Virus record (IMG/VR): IMGVR_UViG_3300043788_000147
Span: 1 to 30,375 of that record
Source of the DNA: a virus
Reading direction: 5' to 3' (one strand)
Length of the DNA stretch: 30,375 nucleotides
The notes under the pieces were generated by a model. That model was not told the origin of the DNA. It ran no database searches and saw only the letters and a list, made by a program, of their open reading frames with translations. Positions within the stretch are counted from its first letter, which is position 1. Each line of letters starts with the position of its first letter. Positions 12,968-20,172 of this stretch are shown in pieces. The translations under genes and the position numbers were made by a program.

Positions 12968-13414
12968 ATGGCAATGCGATCACACGAACTGGCAGCACAA
13001 CTCATCGCGACCGGGCAGTACCTCCTGTCCCGGCCCGACTTCGAGACTCCTTGTACGTCCCACTCGCTGTACCTGGGATCGTACTGGGACGACAAGGAGC
13101 GATTTATCGCAGCGGTACGGGCGCTCGGTGCCGGCATCAAGTCCTACAACGGCTCTGATCTCCAGTTCAACACCAAGACTCCGTTGGAGATATGGACGCG
13201 GATCAATCGGCAGTCTGTATGTAAGAAGGTGCAGGAGGAGAAGTGGGAATGTGAGCCCTTGCTGACGCCAGACGAGGACGCGGCTATCGGAGGGGACGCG
13301 TCTACACCTCCAGTTCCAGCACCTTACGAGGGTAACCTCGTTGGCGGGTTGATGGGCGCAGTGGACAAGGTAACCGATGCGAGCGTTATGACCGACGACG
13401 ATATACCGTTCTAA
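12968..13414 (+). CDS. Protein of unknown fold with SSB-type DDDIPF tail
   Basis: 148 residues; ATG 12968 follows CGGAGGA and lies 24 bases after the promoter, excluding the longer upstream frame. Residues 1-100 look like a small alpha/beta domain (SHELAAQLIATGQYLL; DDKERFIAAVRALGAGIKSY) without an evident OB fold. A flexible Pro/Ala/Gly linker follows, and the protein ends TDDDIPF, the acidic tip by which bacterial SSB recruits repair and replication enzymes. It leads the operon with the Cas4-like gene, so a role in replication or recombination is likely. The tail may bind host SSB partners or imitate host SSB (inference). A degenerate SSB is the alternative. Confidence 0.75.
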   Translation: MAMRSHELAAQLIATGQYLLSRPDFETPCTSHSLYLGSYWDDKERFIAAVRALGAGIKSYNGSDLQFNTKTPLEIWTRINRQSVCKKVQEEKWECEPLLTPDEDAAIGGDASTPPVPAPYEGNLVGGLMGAVDKVTDASVMTDDDIPF

Positions 13415-13428
13415 GGAGGCTAAGGCCA

Positions 13429-15087
13429 ATGACATCAATCACTTGGACGGATCGATCGCGGATTGAAACATTCCAATCCTGCCCGAGAAAACGCTGGCTC
13501 GAATACCACGAGGGACCGAGTGGACGCGGGATCGTACCGACGCGGAAGCCGCTTCCGTTGGCAGTCGGCGGGAGTGTGCATAAGGGACTGGAATCCCTGT
13601 TGCTAGGCCACTCTGAGGACGAGGCCGTCGCCGCGGCCCTCGCCGACTTCGCCACGCACCGCTCCGCGCTGGCCTTGGACATCGCCGAATCGTCCGCCAT
13701 CGCCGCGGAGGTGGACCCGAAGGATCAGGGCTTCGACGCCCAGGTGCTAGCGACGGCGCGGGATCTCGGGATGTCCCCGGACGACCCGGCGATGCAGGAG
13801 CTGCTCGGCCGGCAACGGAATGCCGCAGCGGAGTTCGACGACTGGCTCTGGCGCGAGCAGGCGGCGCTGGTCGAGGGGCTGGTGCGGGCGTATGCGCGGC
13901 GGCGACTAGGATCGCTGCTCGAGGAGTTCGAGGTGCTGGAGGTGGAGCGGGAGGGGGACTGGGAGCTGGCGGAGCTGCGTGAGGAAGTAGTACAGGAGTG
14001 GCCAGTGTATAACGTGTTAGTGGATGGCGCGGCGATCCGCTTTATGTCCCGCCCCGACGCCCTCTTACGCAGCCGGAACGACAACTCCCTCTACCTGCTG
14101 TCGTACAAGACGGCAGCCACGTGGGACATCCGCAAGGCGCGGGACGCGGAGCATGACATGCAGGGGCTGAGTGAGGGCGTGGAGGTGGAGCGGCGGCTGG
14201 GGGAGTGGTGGGCGCTGCTGCACGACGGTAGTTGCGAGGGCCTGACGAACAACGAAGCCTGCAACGAGATTGGCGTGGAGCAGAGCGATATGGCTACGGT
14301 TGCGTACCTCCGCCACCTCCCCGCCCCGCCTCGCATCCTCGGCATCCGCTACGAGTACCTGCTCAAAGGCGGGCGTTGGGAGGATGACCGCCTGTCGAAG
14401 CACTTCGGGATCAAGGTATGGTCACAGCGGTCACCACTGATCCGTCGCTACGTCGCGCACTCGACGCCATCGCGCGGAAAGAACGCTGGAGGATTCAACA
14501 TCGGCGATCACTGCTGGTCGTGGGACTACCATCTCGAAGATGGCACGGTGTCGAAGCTGTCCGCGTCGAACTGGCATTCCGAGTCAGTGTGGGACGGATC
14601 AGACGGCATGACGATTAAGGAATGGATCGACGCTCTCGATGCGACCGCCGAGGCCATGTCCGCGTACGACTCTACTACCGGCGCGGAGCCACGATCGCTC
14701 GGCTACTCCGGGCCGGCGCAATCGCTCGGATTCACGGCGACGCATCCCTTGGACGAGGTGTTCCCGGCGCCGCTGACCGTCTACCGCCAGGACGACCAGC
14801 TGCGCGATCTCGTGGACCAGATTGAGGCGCAGGAGGTGCGGGTCGCGGATGGCGTGGCGGCGGTAGCGGAGGCGACAGATGCTGGCGAGCGGCGCCACCT
14901 GTTGAACGTGCACTTCCCACAGAGCCGTCGGAGCTGCTGCTATCCGTCGCTGTGTGTGTTCGATCGCGTGTGCTTCGGCGGCGAGGATATCCAGGCGGAT
15001 CCGGTCGGGAGCGGGTTGTATCAGATCCGCGTCGCCAATCACTCACAGGAGCGGGATGGAGCGAGGGCCGAGCCCAATGTGGTCTAA
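13429..15087 (+). CDS. Cas4/RecB-like PD-(D/E)XK family Fe-S protein
   Basis: 552 residues with GGAGG upstream. Early cysteine C18 (FQSCPRKRWLEYH) and the late cluster C503/C504, C509, C515 match the one-plus-three cysteine layout of Cas4 and AddB 4Fe-4S nucleases. Nuclease-like motifs: GSVHKGLE (48-55), RPDALL with D210, and LLSYKTA with K227; the usual acid two residues before the lysine is Ser225, so catalytic competence is not certain. Such enzymes process DNA ends in recombination. The gene follows the SSB-tail protein directly. A divergent paralogue lies at 26281-27378. Confidence 0.8.
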   Translation: MTSITWTDRSRIETFQSCPRKRWLEYHEGPSGRGIVPTRKPLPLAVGGSVHKGLESLLLGHSEDEAVAAALADFATHRSALALDIAESSAIAAEVDPKDQGFDAQVLATARDLGMSPDDPAMQELLGRQRNAAAEFDDWLWREQAALVEGLVRAYARRRLGSLLEEFEVLEVEREGDWELAELREEVVQEWPVYNVLVDGAAIRFMSRPDALLRSRNDNSLYLLSYKTAATWDIRKARDAEHDMQGLSEGVEVERRLGEWWALLHDGSCEGLTNNEACNEIGVEQSDMATVAYLRHLPAPPRILGIRYEYLLKGGRWEDDRLSKHFGIKVWSQRSPLIRRYVAHSTPSRGKNAGGFNIGDHCWSWDYHLEDGTVSKLSASNWHSESVWDGSDGMTIKEWIDALDATAEAMSAYDSTTGAEPRSLGYSGPAQSLGFTATHPLDEVFPAPLTVYRQDDQLRDLVDQIEAQEVRVADGVAAVAEATDAGERRHLLNVHFPQSRRSCCYPSLCVFDRVCFGGEDIQADPVGSGLYQIRVANHSQERDGARAEPNVV

Positions 15088-15098
15088 GGAGGTGCACC

Positions 15099-15122
15099 AT
15101 GAGAAACGCAGCCGGAATATGA
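15099..15122 (+). promoter_or_regulatory. Seven-codon leader reading frame
   Basis: An ideal AAGGAGG lies 7 bases before an ATG that encodes only MRNAAGI. Its TGA overlaps the ATG of the next gene as ATGA, so the strongest ribosome site here serves a tiny peptide that hands ribosomes on. Confidence 0.4.
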
Positions 15123-15226
15123 TTATTGACGACGAAGTTGAGTGCCCGCGATGTGGTGGCAGCGGTATCACGCTAGAAGGCTGGGATTGTGATTACTGCG
15201 ATGGGGACGGGGTCATATATTTTTGA
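15119..15226 (+). CDS. Mini DnaJ-type zinc-finger protein, 35 residues
   Basis: The sequence reads CPRCGGSGITLEGWDCDYC then DGDGV, i.e. two CxxCxGxG-like knuckles as in one zinc module of DnaJ. It is reached through the 7-codon leader frame (ATGA); an in-frame GTG at 15092 is an alternative start, but it sits on the ribosome site. Function unknown; similar mini zinc fingers are common among phage small genes. Confidence 0.6.
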   Translation: MIIDDEVECPRCGGSGITLEGWDCDYCDGDGVIYF

Positions 15227-15234
15227 GGTGATTT

Positions 15235-15861
15235 ATGAGCGGTGATGATGCAGGGAAGGTAAGAGCGCAGTTCGAGCAAGCGCTTCACATATTCGGCGAA
15301 GCTTCGTACCGAGATGCGGTAATCGGGCAGCGATCTACTAGCGACGTGCGACTACGAGAATCATCCAATCGCGTGGCCGAGGCGAAACTTGCAGTGGTTG
15401 CGGCGTTCGAGGCCGGGGCAGCTTACGCCCAAGGGTCGCAGGCCGCACCGCAACCTTTCGCAGACCTCGTCCGCAAAGTGATGACTGTTTGCAAAGACGA
15501 GGCCGCATCCAAGGCGGTTCTATTGATGCTGGCGCACGAGGGAGCGCTGACAATCACTTCAGACTGGGAGGTAGCTCCGCAATCCGCACCGGGGCCGCGA
15601 GATGAAGTTTTCGATCAAATATTGTCGCGTGTCAGGAAATTCGTTGCGGAGCGCACTGAAGACGCTTGCTTCCATGTAAATATGATTGGCGCGAAGAAAA
15701 TCGTAGAGGTGTTTTCCGGTTCCGTAGCTCCCCCAGAAGCCGAGCGCCGCTGTCAGATTTGCTGCGGTACGGAAGAGGATCATCGCAAGGCCGTCCAGAA
15801 ATGCAGCATTACTCACGCATCTTCTCCGAAGGCCGAGCGCCAGCAGGAGGAAGAAAAATGA
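15235..15861 (+). CDS. Hypothetical protein, 208 residues
   Basis: GAGGTG precedes the ATG. Helical, alanine-rich N-terminal half (AKLAVVAAFEAGAAYAQGSQ), central helices, and a late C..CC..(H)..C segment (RRCQICCGTEEDH) that may bind zinc. The end AERQQEEEK is encoded by CAGGAGGAA-type sequence and doubles as the ribosome site for the next gene, which overlaps it (ATGA). No family recognised. Confidence 0.65.
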   Translation: MSGDDAGKVRAQFEQALHIFGEASYRDAVIGQRSTSDVRLRESSNRVAEAKLAVVAAFEAGAAYAQGSQAAPQPFADLVRKVMTVCKDEAASKAVLLMLAHEGALTITSDWEVAPQSAPGPRDEVFDQILSRVRKFVAERTEDACFHVNMIGAKKIVEVFSGSVAPPEAERRCQICCGTEEDHRKAVQKCSITHASSPKAERQQEEEK

Positions 15862-16067
15862 ACGTTCTATGTTGGCTGGGTATTCACTCGTGGGAGCACA
15901 TGGGCATGTTGGGGTTATCGCTTGACAGTAGTCTGAAGCGATGTCGGCGTTGTGAAATCGGGCACATGGACATCTGCTACGGCCAAGCATACTGCCGCTA
16001 TACGCCAGTGCAGGTGGAAGGACTGTTGCGACTAGTGGCCGAGCGGCCACAGCAGGAGGAAAAGTGA
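15858..16067 (+). CDS. Small zinc-binding hypothetical protein, 69 residues
   Basis: Coupled to the preceding gene (ATGA) with GGAGGAAG inside that gene's end. It starts MNVLCWLGIHSWE and carries KRCRRCEIGH and CYGQAYC; this CWLG-H-W...CxxC layout is common in small phage proteins of unknown role. It ends AERPQQEEK, again embedding the next ribosome site. Confidence 0.68.
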   Translation: MNVLCWLGIHSWEHMGMLGLSLDSSLKRCRRCEIGHMDICYGQAYCRYTPVQVEGLLRLVAERPQQEEK

Positions 16068-16423
16068 AACTAAGCACACTTGAGCCGCATTGGATCACCT
16101 TAGAAGGCTGGGCGAGTACCGACCCATTTTACATCGGAGTGTCGTTCCTTTGCCCCCATTGTAATGTTGGTCCTTGCCCGACTTGCGGTAAGGATCAGGG
16201 GAAAAGGCTGGCGGTGAAGTTCCATCCTCCAATTGACCCCGCTGGCCTGATGGGTAAAGTGTTTGATCCGCTCCCAGAGTACGGCCACAAGCGCTTATCG
16301 GGAGAAACGTTCGACACGCTAACGCTACATCCATCCATCGGCTTCGACAATCCGCCTCACTTTCACGGCACGATCATAGACGGTGAAGTGACGAATAAGT
16401 ATCCGAAGAAGGACTCCCAATGA
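16064..16423 (+). CDS. DUF6527-like hypothetical protein, 119 residues
   Basis: GTG start at 16064 overlaps the previous TGA (GTGA), with AGGAGGAAAA just before it. The N-terminus HWITLEGW, CPHC..CPTC insert, LAVKFHPPIDPAG, GETFDTLTLHPSIGF and HFHGTIIDGEV resemble the small phage/plasmid proteins grouped as DUF6527, which end in a His-containing beta hairpin. Family recognition is from memory; biochemical function is unknown. The CPTCG insert looks like a zinc knuckle. Confidence 0.65.
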   Translation: MKLSTLEPHWITLEGWASTDPFYIGVSFLCPHCNVGPCPTCGKDQGKRLAVKFHPPIDPAGLMGKVFDPLPEYGHKRLSGETFDTLTLHPSIGFDNPPHFHGTIIDGEVTNKYPKKDSQ

Positions 16424-17181
16424 CCGACAAACCCAAGGCAGAGCGCCCCGCAGCGCAACCGGGCACGCCGCTCAACGCAATCTGCCTGAATTGCAAGATG
16501 CCGTTCAGTGATCATCAGGCGAGCAAGGAGCCGCACTGCCCGAAGGGACACTGGGAATGGGCTGACACGGTATTCGCTGCTGAAGTCTACCGAGTGGCCG
16601 AGGCCCTAGCGTCCCAATGGAAAGAATGCCCAAAATGTCATCAACCCGTCAGCGGCCCGCACGAATGCTACAACTCAGTATTGAATGGGGAGGCCCCAGC
16701 GCAGATCCCAGGAACCGACGATGTACTGCTTCCATGTCCGTTTTGTGGTGGCCCAGCCTATTACACAGAGAGCGTAAATGGGTCGCGTATGGTTTATGTT
16801 GGATGCTCTGTTTGCGGAATAGCTCATAAAGCCGAAAAAGTCTACCGACCCGGTGGTGATTACTTGACCAAAGATGTTAAAGCAGCATGGAACAAGCGAG
16901 CGTTGAGCAGCGCGGCATCCTCCCCAGAGCCCGCATCAAAGCCCTTTGAAGACGCCAAAGATGACGCGAAGCAGGAAGGATTCAGGGCGGGCCTAATCGA
17001 AGCAAAGAACATTGCCGATGAATGCCAAGCTGCGGAGTGTGACTGTTACGAGCGCATCGAGGCGGCGGCGATCCGGGCCAAGGCGTCCGCAACTCAATTC
17101 CCCATCGACAAGACCGACGATTGGGAAGCGCGGCAGGATGCCAAGGCGTCCGCAGAGAAAGGAGAAAGCGATGCCAGTTAA
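16420..17181 (+). CDS. Lar-like zinc-finger protein, 253 residues
   Basis: ATGA-coupled to the previous gene. It has three cysteine modules: CLNCKMPF (near 22-30), CPKCHQPV (near 70-77) and LLPCPFCGGPAYY ... GCSVCG with a distal AAWNKRA, the pattern of Lar-type restriction-alleviation zinc fingers (about residues 102-160). The rest is acidic and helical. Lar proteins soften host type I restriction, but many Lar-like phage proteins are uncharacterised, so that role is only possible. It ends with ASAEKGESDAS, a repeated gene-end module. Confidence 0.7.
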   Translation: MTDKPKAERPAAQPGTPLNAICLNCKMPFSDHQASKEPHCPKGHWEWADTVFAAEVYRVAEALASQWKECPKCHQPVSGPHECYNSVLNGEAPAQIPGTDDVLLPCPFCGGPAYYTESVNGSRMVYVGCSVCGIAHKAEKVYRPGGDYLTKDVKAAWNKRALSSAASSPEPASKPFEDAKDDAKQEGFRAGLIEAKNIADECQAAECDCYERIEAAAIRAKASATQFPIDKTDDWEARQDAKASAEKGESDAS

Positions 17182-17440
17182 GACGATTCTCTGGTCTATT
17201 CTAGTGCTCTCGACGTGTGGTAGGGTTTTTCGTTGTAACTATCTCGGAGTGTATTCCGGTAGTGGACACTACGATTGTACCTGCGTGACTCCGAAGCGTG
17301 GCGACCGCGTGCATCGAGTAATCATCTCCTATCCGTTGCGCGGAATTTTCATATTCCCATCCGATCCGCAGTTTCCTGTACCGTCAGAGTTGAAGGGAGA
17401 GGACAATGCGAAGGCGTCCGCAGAGAAGGAGCAGAAATGA
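17171..17440 (+). CDS. Possible secreted or membrane-associated small protein
   Basis: 89 residues; ATG 17171 follows AAAGGAG inside the upstream gene's end. The N-terminus (MPVKTILWSILVLSTCGRVF) has one Lys then a hydrophobic stretch and a Cys, like a weak signal or lipoprotein leader, followed by beta-like sequence (GVYSGSGHYDCTCV; HRVIISYPLRGIFIFP). The end NAKASAEKEQK repeats the module at the end of the previous gene. Export is inferred from the leader only. Confidence 0.58.
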   Translation: MPVKTILWSILVLSTCGRVFRCNYLGVYSGSGHYDCTCVTPKRGDRVHRVIISYPLRGIFIFPSDPQFPVPSELKGEDNAKASAEKEQK

Positions 17441-17751
17441 TGCGAGTAACGTTCACCGAGCCAGTTGGCTCATGGCGCAAGGGGTATTCAACACAAGAGG
17501 TCGAGGCAGAAGTCGTTGGCCCGACGAGCACGCTTGGTGACCACTACTTAGTCCTCTTGACCGACGATGGGCAATTTTATAGTACGTTCACTCAGCACCT
17601 GCCGAGCGATTATGCCGGAGGAGCCGGAGGGAGAAGACAATGCCAAGTGACGCGCCACCGAAAATCTGCCCCACATGCTTATTCAACGCACAAGAACGCC
17701 GTGTACTCAATCCGTTCGGCAAAACAGTGGCCGAGCACTACCGCGATTTGA
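17437..17751 (+). CDS. Hypothetical protein, likely frameshifted near its 3' end
   Basis: ATGA-coupled start (MMRVTFTEPVGSWRKGYSTQ) and a beta-rich body up to about residue 60. In frame it would run 112 bases into the next gene and give unnatural Arg/His/Ser-rich sequence. In the +1 frame the DNA before the next ATG reads MPEEPEGEDNAK followed by TGA (17647-17649), matching the GEDNAK tail of the preceding gene. The natural end may therefore be at 17649 after a one-base frameshift near 17600. Confidence 0.5.
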   Translation: MMRVTFTEPVGSWRKGYSTQEVEAEVVGPTSTLGDHYLVLLTDDGQFYSTFTQHLPSDYAGGAGGRRQCQVTRHRKSAPHAYSTHKNAVYSIRSAKQWPSTTAI

Positions 17752-17837
17752 TCGGAGAGAGCAACCACTCATTTAACGTGCTCCGGGACTTACCGGCTGA
17801 GCGGTCAGGCGAGGCCCGCCAGGAGATCGGAGACTGA
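17640..17837 (+). CDS. Small CxxC hypothetical protein, 65 residues
   Basis: GGAGGGAGAA precedes the ATG. It starts with KICPTCLFN, a zinc-knuckle-like motif, then a helical region (TVAEHYRDLIGESNHSF) and a charged tail. It is the last gene before the regulatory gap at 17838-17980. Confidence 0.62.
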   Translation: MPSDAPPKICPTCLFNAQERRVLNPFGKTVAEHYRDLIGESNHSFNVLRDLPAERSGEARQEIGD

Positions 17838-17840
17838 ATC

Positions 17841-17857
17841 CGTCCACCGGGTGGACG
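17841..17857. promoter_or_regulatory. Perfect palindrome after the small-gene run
   Basis: CGTCCACC-G-GGTGGACG, flanked on both sides by GAATCC-like bases. It may be an operator or an RNA hairpin at the operon end; there is no T-tract, so an intrinsic terminator is not supported. Confidence 0.4.
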
Positions 17858-17914
17858 AATCCAGCGACGTTTTGGTGCCGGAAGCCTCAGCCGTGACGGG
17901 ACGATCATAAAACG

Positions 17915-17923
17915 TTTTCCACA
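17915..17923 (+). promoter_or_regulatory. DnaA-box-like site upstream of second promoter
   Basis: TTTTCCACA fits the relaxed box TTWTNCACA. It is 18 bases upstream of a TTGACA, echoing the arrangement at 12895-12920. Confidence 0.4.
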
Positions 17924-17941
17924 GACAATCAAAAATAATCC

Positions 17942-17970
17942 TTGACATGCTTCTACCCACGCTGTATGTT
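17942..17970 (+). promoter_or_regulatory. Sigma70-like promoter for the replication genes
   Basis: TTGACA (17942-17947), 17-base spacer, TATGTT (17965-17970; 4 of 6 to consensus). The ATG of the next gene begins 11 bases after the -10, leaving room for only a few leader bases. Confidence 0.6.
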
Positions 17971-17980
17971 GGTACGCGTT

Positions 17981-18157
17981 ATGAGCAAACTGACCACACC
18001 AAGACTACAGAAAGCCACAACCGTCTGGAGGCTTCGAGTCCCGAAGTCGCTGGTCGCCAAGATACGTAAATTGGCGGACGAACAGCGCCGCTCGGTCACC
18101 AAGCAGGCCGAGTTGTTGCTTGAGGAGGCAGTGAATGGCACGCAACCCCTACGTTAA
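17981..18157 (+). CDS. Second ribbon-helix-helix-like regulator, 58 residues
   Basis: ATG 17981 is chosen because upstream in-frame starts fall within the promoter. VWRLRVPKSLVAKIRKLADE followed by RRSVTKQAELLLEEAV is the strand-helix-helix pattern of CopG/Arc-type DNA-binding proteins. There is no ribosome site and almost no leader, as for the regulator at 12611-12853. It overlaps the next gene by 23 bases. Likely a local repressor; its operator is unknown. Confidence 0.62.
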   Translation: MSKLTTPRLQKATTVWRLRVPKSLVAKIRKLADEQRRSVTKQAELLLEEAVNGTQPLR

Positions 18158-18365
18158 AATCGCACTGTTCGATCCCAAATCCGCGCCCAACCTCCAAGGC
18201 GGCACCGTCGTCGGCCAGTCCGGCGACTACATCCTGGTCGAGCGCCCGCCAGCCAAGCCGCGGGCATCGCGGAAGGGGACTACGTCTGTGACTCCGCGGA
18301 AGCCGCGAACGCCGAAGCCAGCGGCCCAGCCGGCGACATCGTTCCCGCCGCAGCAGGAGGGGTGA
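18135..18365 (+). CDS. Small basic Pro/Lys-rich protein, 76 residues
   Basis: GAGGAGG lies inside the upstream gene 7-8 bases before the ATG. The first 35 residues look beta-like (NPYVKIALFDPKSAPNLQGG; GDYILVERPP), and the rest is a flexible basic tail (PRKPRTPKPAAQPA) typical of nucleic-acid-binding extensions. It sits immediately before the Sak4-like ATPase and may assist it, which is inference. Confidence 0.62.
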   Translation: MARNPYVKIALFDPKSAPNLQGGTVVGQSGDYILVERPPAKPRASRKGTTSVTPRKPRTPKPAAQPATSFPPQQEG

Positions 18366-18366
18366 G

Positions 18367-19404
18367 ATGGCTGATAGCGGCGTACTATACGGCGAAACCG
18401 ACACGTTCAAAACCACTGCCATCGGTCACATGGCGCAATACATCGCTGAGAAAACGGGCAAGGCGACTCTACTGTTCTCGGCGGATGGCGGCGGCTGGAA
18501 GCCGGTTCAGGAGGAGATCGACGCAGGAATGATCCGGCCATACCGGTGCGACACGGCGGTGATCCCGCTGCCGATCCTGCGCAAGGTGTCGCAGGGCTAC
18601 TGGCCGCGAAACCCAGAGGAGACGAATATCTCCCTCGTGGACTTCTGTCCCATCGATTGGTCGGACGTGGGCGCGGTGGCGATTGAGGGATTCACCTCGA
18701 TCGGGACCATGCTGATGCGCCACGTTGCGGACAAGAATCTCAAGACGGGGGAGGAAGGCACGACCCCGTTCTCCATGCCGATCCGCGTCTCCGGCGAACT
18801 GCGCAATGAGACCTTCGCCGGCAATTCTCGCGGTCACTATAATTTCGTTCAGAACCAGCTGTACGGGCTCACCATGAACTTTATATCGTGGCCGGTCGCG
18901 TATGTCCTGTTCACGGGCCACGAGAAGAAGACGGAGGAGGGTGACCGTACCGTCGTCATGGGTGTGGCGGTACCTGGCAAGGCGATCACGCCGCTAATCC
19001 CAACGTGGGTCGGCGACTGTATCCACGCGCAGGACTACCAGACGGAGAAGGTGACGCTGCTGCCGAAGCCTGGCGGCAAGCCCGGCGAGACCGTCGAGGA
19101 CAAAACGTTCGAGCGGCACTGTCGATACTACTTTCGCAAGCACCCAGATCCGGTGACAGGGCTGTGCTTCCCAGCGAAACCACGCGTGACTCACTCGGCG
19201 GTGAAGGAGCTGGATCGGCGATTCCCTGGCGGATTCTTCGAGCCGACGCCGGAACACGGGTTCGACCTGTACCTGCGCGCGCTGGATGAGCTGGCGGCGT
19301 CGAAGTCGAACGCGATGAAAGGCTGGCGTGAGCGTGTAGATCTGAAATTGGGGCGTGGTAAAGCCTCAGCGGTAGCAGAACTGGCATCAAAGTCAATCAC
19401 ATAA
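18367..19404 (+). CDS. Sak4-like RecA-fold ATPase with variant P-loop
   Basis: 345 residues; AGGAGGGG precedes the ATG. VLYGETDTFKTTAIG (6-20) lies where Walker A is expected; it keeps Lys15-Thr16 but has Phe14 in place of the usual Gly. AVAIEGFTSIG (103-113) is Walker B-like with Glu107. AYVLFTGHEKK and AVPGKAITPLIPTWVGD match the later strands of phage single-strand-annealing ATPases of the Sak4 type. It is followed after 18 bases by an SSB-like gene, the common Sak4 pairing for phage recombination. The unusual P-loop leaves ATP hydrolysis uncertain. Confidence 0.72.
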   Translation: MADSGVLYGETDTFKTTAIGHMAQYIAEKTGKATLLFSADGGGWKPVQEEIDAGMIRPYRCDTAVIPLPILRKVSQGYWPRNPEETNISLVDFCPIDWSDVGAVAIEGFTSIGTMLMRHVADKNLKTGEEGTTPFSMPIRVSGELRNETFAGNSRGHYNFVQNQLYGLTMNFISWPVAYVLFTGHEKKTEEGDRTVVMGVAVPGKAITPLIPTWVGDCIHAQDYQTEKVTLLPKPGGKPGETVEDKTFERHCRYYFRKHPDPVTGLCFPAKPRVTHSAVKELDRRFPGGFFEPTPEHGFDLYLRALDELAASKSNAMKGWRERVDLKLGRGKASAVAELASKSIT

Positions 19405-19422
19405 CCTTAAAGGAGAACCACT

Positions 19423-20172
19423 ATGAGCAGCTTCGGCGATGTTACGTATGCTGACGCGCCTGCGGAAACCGCCGCAGCCTCGCCCAGCGATCCCACGACA
19501 ATCATTGATCCCAACGACCCTCGACTCACGTCGGAAACCTTGACCGTGAACCCGGACGCGGACGCGTATGCGATCCTCCCGCCGCTCCCCGACGGCAAGT
19601 GGCGCGCAAAGGCGAAGCAGGTTGACATCAAGGACGACAAGGGCCAGCAGCAACGGTACGCAGTGTTCAGCCGCGCCAAGATGGCCAACGGCGCGCCGTT
19701 CTTCGCCACCAACATCGAATACTCGATCATCGACCATTCCGGCGAGTTCGACGGGGTCAAGCTGACCGAATACTGGGTCAAGACGCTTGTCGATGCGCGC
19801 AAGGGCACGTCGCAGGCGGCGACCATGATCGGCAAGCTGGGGGGGAAGGTGCCGCCGAGTGGCAGCCAGAAGGCGTACATCGACGCGCTGCTGGCGACTC
19901 TCGCCGCCGAGCCGGAACTGATATTGGAGACTGCGTGGTCGGCAGAGTGCCAGCACTGCCAGGAGGTGGCGAAGAAGAAAGGTGACAAGGCGCCACGTCC
20001 GTTCCTGTCCGGGATGCACCGGTTCCCGGCGACCAAGACTCCAGGCGTCCACGACCCGATCGTCAAGTGCCCGACGTGCGCGAGTCAGGTCCGCGCGCAG
20101 GCCCGGCTGGTGGCTCCGTTCTCGCTGAGGGAGTCGCAGGCCACGCGAGGGACGGGGGCGGCGGGGAAGTAG
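19423..20172 (+). CDS. Putative SSB-like protein with zinc-finger insert
   Basis: 249 residues; AAAGGAG precedes the ATG. A disordered N-terminus contains the NDPRLT..E.LTVNP motif (residues 26-47) also found in the protein at 11390-12478. A beta-rich core (about 52-125: GKWRAKAKQVDIKDDKG, FFATNIEYSIIDHSG) and a helix (AYIDALLATLAAEPE) resemble DUF669/OB-type phage ssDNA-binding accessories. CQHC (near 183) and CPTC (near 221) form a probable zinc site. Pairing with the upstream Sak4-like ATPase supports ssDNA binding, but the OB fold is not proven and there is no DDDIPF tail here. Confidence 0.62.
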   Translation: MSSFGDVTYADAPAETAAASPSDPTTIIDPNDPRLTSETLTVNPDADAYAILPPLPDGKWRAKAKQVDIKDDKGQQQRYAVFSRAKMANGAPFFATNIEYSIIDHSGEFDGVKLTEYWVKTLVDARKGTSQAATMIGKLGGKVPPSGSQKAYIDALLATLAAEPELILETAWSAECQHCQEVAKKKGDKAPRPFLSGMHRFPATKTPGVHDPIVKCPTCASQVRAQARLVAPFSLRESQATRGTGAAGK

